Notes under the pieces: model-generated | The model's input: the letters and a program-made list of their open reading frames with translations, nothing else | Told to the model about the DNA's origin: nothing | Database searches by the model: none | NCBI GenBank assembly: GCA_938022345.1 | Contig: CALIEP010000257.1 | Coordinates: 1-8,101, forward strand | DNA length: 8,101 nucleotides | Direction of reading: 5' to 3' | Source of the DNA: an uncultured Actinomyces sp. | GTDB taxonomy: Bacteria > Actinomycetota > Actinomycetes > Actinomycetales > Actinomycetaceae | In this document: positions 6,138 through 8,101 of the stretch, piece by piece | Layout of the letters: each line of letters starts with the position of its first letter | How positions within the stretch are numbered: position 1 is the stretch's first letter | Translations under genes and position numbers: made by a program

Positions 6138-6159
6138 TAGAGTGTGAGTCACCTAACAT
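6130..6159 (+). promoter_or_regulatory. Promoter of the GntR-family regulator gene
   Basis: TTGACC (6130-6135, 5 of 6 consensus bases) and TAACAT (6154-6159, 4 of 6) are separated by 18 bp. A start near 6166 gives a leader of about 28 nt that includes the AAAGGAG ribosome binding site (6181-6187). This layout excludes the upstream ATG at 6158, which lies inside the -10 box, as the translational start. Confidence 0.6.
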
Positions 6160-6193
6160 GGGCGCCTGTCAGCAATGTGCAAAGGAGCAACAG

Positions 6194-6952
6194 GTGACCA
6201 GTATTTCTCCTCCGGTATACGAGCAGATCGCTCAAGCGATCCGGCGTCAGATTCTGGATGGCGATCTTCCACCCGGTTCCAGACTTCCGTCCGAAAGTAT
6301 TCTCTGCGAGCGCTTCTCCGTCACGCGCGGCACTGTACGTCGCGCTCTGCAGGTTCTGACCCACGAAGGCCACTTACGCTCATACCAAGGCAAAGGGACT
6401 TTTGTTACTGCACAGGATGACAAGCGAATTCTGTGGGGTTTCGGTTCACTGACAGACCGCCTTCAGGGAAGCAGTGACCAGGCACGTGCTCGCGTTATTG
6501 AGCACGGAGTAGTCACCCGGCAAAATCGCCCATTCCTACGGCTCAAGCGACTTCGCTTGATCGAAAGCAATACGGGAGTATTCCCCGTTAGCCTTGATCT
6601 GTCGTTCATTCCAATCGATCTGCTGCCCGGTATCCAAGATATCGACTTCACAGATCTGTCCATCTATCACGTTCTGCGTGACATCTATAAAACCTCTCCA
6701 AAGTTCTCCCTTGTTTCACTGCGTGCCCAAAGCATCGACCAAGAAACCCGTACGATCCTTGGCGAACCGGCGGGAACCCGCTGCCTTCTCCACCTCACGG
6801 GTTCTACCTACGACCACAACGGGGCATGCATCGAGGAAAGCGAAGTCACCTACTCAACTCGGGTGCAAGCAACCTTGACCATCGATCAGGTCAGGGGCCA
6901 CGCAGAACCGGTCACTCTCAATGAATCAGCATCCACCAGAGGTAAGTTCTAG
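6194..6952 (+). CDS. GntR-family transcriptional regulator (HutC/UTRA subfamily)
   Basis: The 252-residue product is a ligand-responsive DNA-binding regulator. The N-terminal winged helix-turn-helix is typical: VYEQIAQAIRRQILDGDLPPGSRLPSE (8-34), recognition-helix region FSVTRGTVRRALQVL (41-55) and wing GHLRSYQGKGTFV (59-71). The C-terminal half fits the UTRA effector domain: LRLKRLRLIE (115-124), ILGEPAGTRCLLHLTGSTYDHNG (188-210) and IEESEVTY (213-220). UTRA domains sense sugars, amino-acid derivatives or similar small molecules; the ligand cannot be read here. GTG 6194 is taken as the start because AAAGGAG (6181-6187) lies 6 nt upstream and the winged helix begins directly after it; the in-frame ATG 6158 overlaps the promoter. 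It stands alone between two terminators, with a putative autoregulatory operator, and is convergent with the cytosine deaminase gene, which may or may not be its target. Confidence 0.93.
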   Translation: MTSISPPVYEQIAQAIRRQILDGDLPPGSRLPSESILCERFSVTRGTVRRALQVLTHEGHLRSYQGKGTFVTAQDDKRILWGFGSLTDRLQGSSDQARARVIEHGVVTRQNRPFLRLKRLRLIESNTGVFPVSLDLSFIPIDLLPGIQDIDFTDLSIYHVLRDIYKTSPKFSLVSLRAQSIDQETRTILGEPAGTRCLLHLTGSTYDHNGACIEESEVTYSTRVQATLTIDQVRGHAEPVTLNESASTRGKF

Positions 6953-6972
6953 CCTCTCCACTCATACAAAAA

Positions 6973-7014
6973 TCCCGGAGCGCAGTTTGAACTGAACTGC
7001 GCCCCGGGACTTTT
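6973..7014. terminator. Bidirectional terminator between the GntR gene and codA
   Basis: A 15-bp stem (6973-6987 with 6995-7009) has a 7-nt loop and one non-matching position (6979/7003). On the + strand it is followed by CTTTT; on the - strand by ATTTTTG (complement of AAAAA at 6968-6972). The odd pair is A-C in + strand RNA and G-U in - strand RNA, so it should be slightly stronger for codA. It ends convergent transcripts with stops at 6952 and 7024. Confidence 0.88.
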
Positions 7015-7023
7015 ATGTAGACC

Positions 7024-8101
7024 TCAGAAATTCACCGTGCGCACCACGGCCTCGGACTCGGTCAAAACCCGGCCAGCGCGGAAGTTTGCCAGAACGGGAG
7101 AACCAAAGCTCAGCGCGTGGAACCAATCCTCAGCGTCCAGCACAATGAAGTTTGCGGTGTTGCCAACCTCGATGCCGTAATCGGAGAGGTTCAGCGTGCG
7201 CGCTGCATTGTGAGTGATGAAGTTGTAGGACCCGGTGATCTCGCTGCGCGCCATCATCTGGGTGACGTACAGGCCGTTGAGCACGACATCTCGCAAGTTT
7301 CCGGTACCCATGGGGTTCCACGGGTCCTCAATATCATCCTGACCGAAAGAGACGTTGATTCCTGCCTCGGTTAGTTCCTTCACTCGGGTGACGCCTCGGC
7401 GCTTTGGGTAGGTATCGACGCGCCCCTGCAGGTGCGTGTTGACCAGCGGATTCGACACGAAGTTGATGCCGCTCATCTTGAGCAAGCGCACCAGACGCAG
7501 GAAGTAGGCGTTGTTATACGAGTGCATCGCGGTCGTGTGCGAGGCGGTAACTCGCGGGCCAATCCCGGCCTCGAGCGCGCGCGTGGCCAGGGTTTCCAGC
7601 CCGCGCGAGGCCTCGTCGTCGATTTCGTCGCAGTGCACGTCCATGAGCAGCCCGTATTCCTGGGCGAGCTCAACTGCGAAGTTCAGCGAGGACACGGAGT
7701 ACTCGCGGGTGAACTCAAAGTGCGGGATTGCACCGATAGCATCCACACCCATTTCGGCCGCGCGACGCATGAGGTCGCGACCGTTGGGGAAGGACTCGAT
7801 GCCCTCCTGCGGGAAGGCGACCAACTGCAGGGTCATGGAGTCCTTGAGTTCCTCGCGCAGATCGATGAGCGCGCGAAGGGACGTCAGGTCCGGGTCGGTC
7901 ACGTCGACGTGCGAGCGCACGTACTGGATACCGAACTGGGCCTGCTGACGAAGTGCGCGGCCCTCGCGATCCTTGACGTCCTCGTAGGTCAGGGTCTGCT
8001 TGCGCTCGCTCCACACCTCGATGCCCTCAAAGAGGGTTCCGCTTTCGTTGTAGCGCGGCTGTCCCGAGGTCAGCGCCGTATACAAGTGAACGTAAGATTC
8101 G
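7024..8101 (-). CDS. codA: CodA-type cytosine deaminase (amidohydrolase superfamily), 5' partial
   Basis: The frame runs off the window edge; 358 C-terminal residues are present, against about 427 in E. coli CodA. The closest family is cytosine deaminase, which hydrolyses cytosine to uracil and ammonia for pyrimidine salvage. The match is strong throughout: AGQP/SGQP-type region, SGTLFEGIE, VAFPQEG, GAIPHFEFTREY, DVHCDEIDDE, TASHTTAMHSY, LLKMSGINFVSNPLVN, HLQGR.DTYPKRRG.TRVKE and NLSDYGIEVGN. Catalytic residues sit at a constant offset of 58 from E. coli numbering: Gln98 (156), His156 (214), Glu159 (217), His188 (246), Asp255 and Asp256 (313, 314). The N-terminal metal motif is odd: residues 3-7 read YVHLY where E. 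coli has HIHLD, so the first Fe ligand His61 is Tyr. The substrate may therefore differ, or the enzyme may be impaired. The missing part is the N-terminal barrel-flanking domain and start. Confidence 0.9.
   Translation of the reverse strand, partial: ESYVHLYTALTSGQPRYNESGTLFEGIEVWSERKQTLTYEDVKDREGRALRQQAQFGIQYVRSHVDVTDPDLTSLRALIDLREELKDSMTLQLVAFPQEGIESFPNGRDLMRRAAEMGVDAIGAIPHFEFTREYSVSSLNFAVELAQEYGLLMDVHCDEIDDEASRGLETLATRALEAGIGPRVTASHTTAMHSYNNAYFLRLVRLLKMSGINFVSNPLVNTHLQGRVDTYPKRRGVTRVKELTEAGINVSFGQDDIEDPWNPMGTGNLRDVVLNGLYVTQMMARSEITGSYNFITHNAARTLNLSDYGIEVGNTANFIVLDAEDWFHALSFGSPVLANFRAGRVLTESEAVVRTVNF

Noticed and set aside
6158..6193. ATG 6158 as start of the GntR regulator
   Set aside because: This ATG overlaps the -10 box of the promoter and has no ribosome binding site; the GTG at 6194 has both correct spacing and direct continuity with the winged helix.
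1..8101. A new defence, mobile or RNA-based system in the window
   Set aside because: I looked for CRISPR-like repeats, transposase or integrase genes, toxin-antitoxin pairs, tRNA/attachment sites and long structured RNA on both strands and found none; nearly all sequence is explained by recognisable genes and terminators.

Overview
The window looks like a chromosomal stretch of a moderately GC-rich actinobacterium. I would guess the Actinomyces/Schaalia group, from protein style, GTG starts, strong AAAGGAG Shine-Dalgarno sites and a probable leaderless lipoprotein transcript; that placement is an inference. No insertion sequence, tRNA, rRNA, CRISPR array or phage gene is visible. It reads as ordinary housekeeping and accessory metabolism rather than a new multigene system, with a few unusual details.

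Positions 1-3030 (+ strand) hold the end of a molybdenum cofactor (Moco) operon: a 5'-truncated MoeB/ThiF-type adenylyltransferase, moeA, moaC and a MobA-like nucleotidyltransferase. Gaps are 47-49 bp, and the last two genes overlap by 22 bp. Together they would activate the sulfur carrier MoaD, insert molybdenum, make cyclic pyranopterin monophosphate and attach the nucleotide. A long hairpin at 3038-3073 closes the operon and is shared with the convergent ndk.

Positions 3103-5447 (- strand) hold three separately punctuated genes: ndk, an unrecognised 221-residue cytosolic protein, and an NfsA/FRP-type flavin nitroreductase. Each has a strong ribosome binding site, and hairpin terminators lie downstream of the unknown gene and the nitroreductase. 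The 185 bases between the ndk-side terminator and the unknown gene contain nothing convincing.

Positions 5660-6952 (+ strand) hold a small lipoprotein, probably with one Ig-like beta-sandwich domain and probably read from a leaderless promoter, followed by a GntR-family (HutC/UTRA type) regulator. The regulator's promoter is unusually legible: -35 and -10 boxes, a perfect 6-bp inverted repeat over the -35, and a GTG start with a good Shine-Dalgarno site.

Positions 7024-8101 (- strand) hold most of a CodA-type cytosine deaminase, cut by the window edge. It aligns without gaps to E. coli CodA over the catalytic residues, but the first metal-binding histidine (His61 in E. coli) is a tyrosine. 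This is the most interesting observation here. A bidirectional terminator separates it from the regulator gene.
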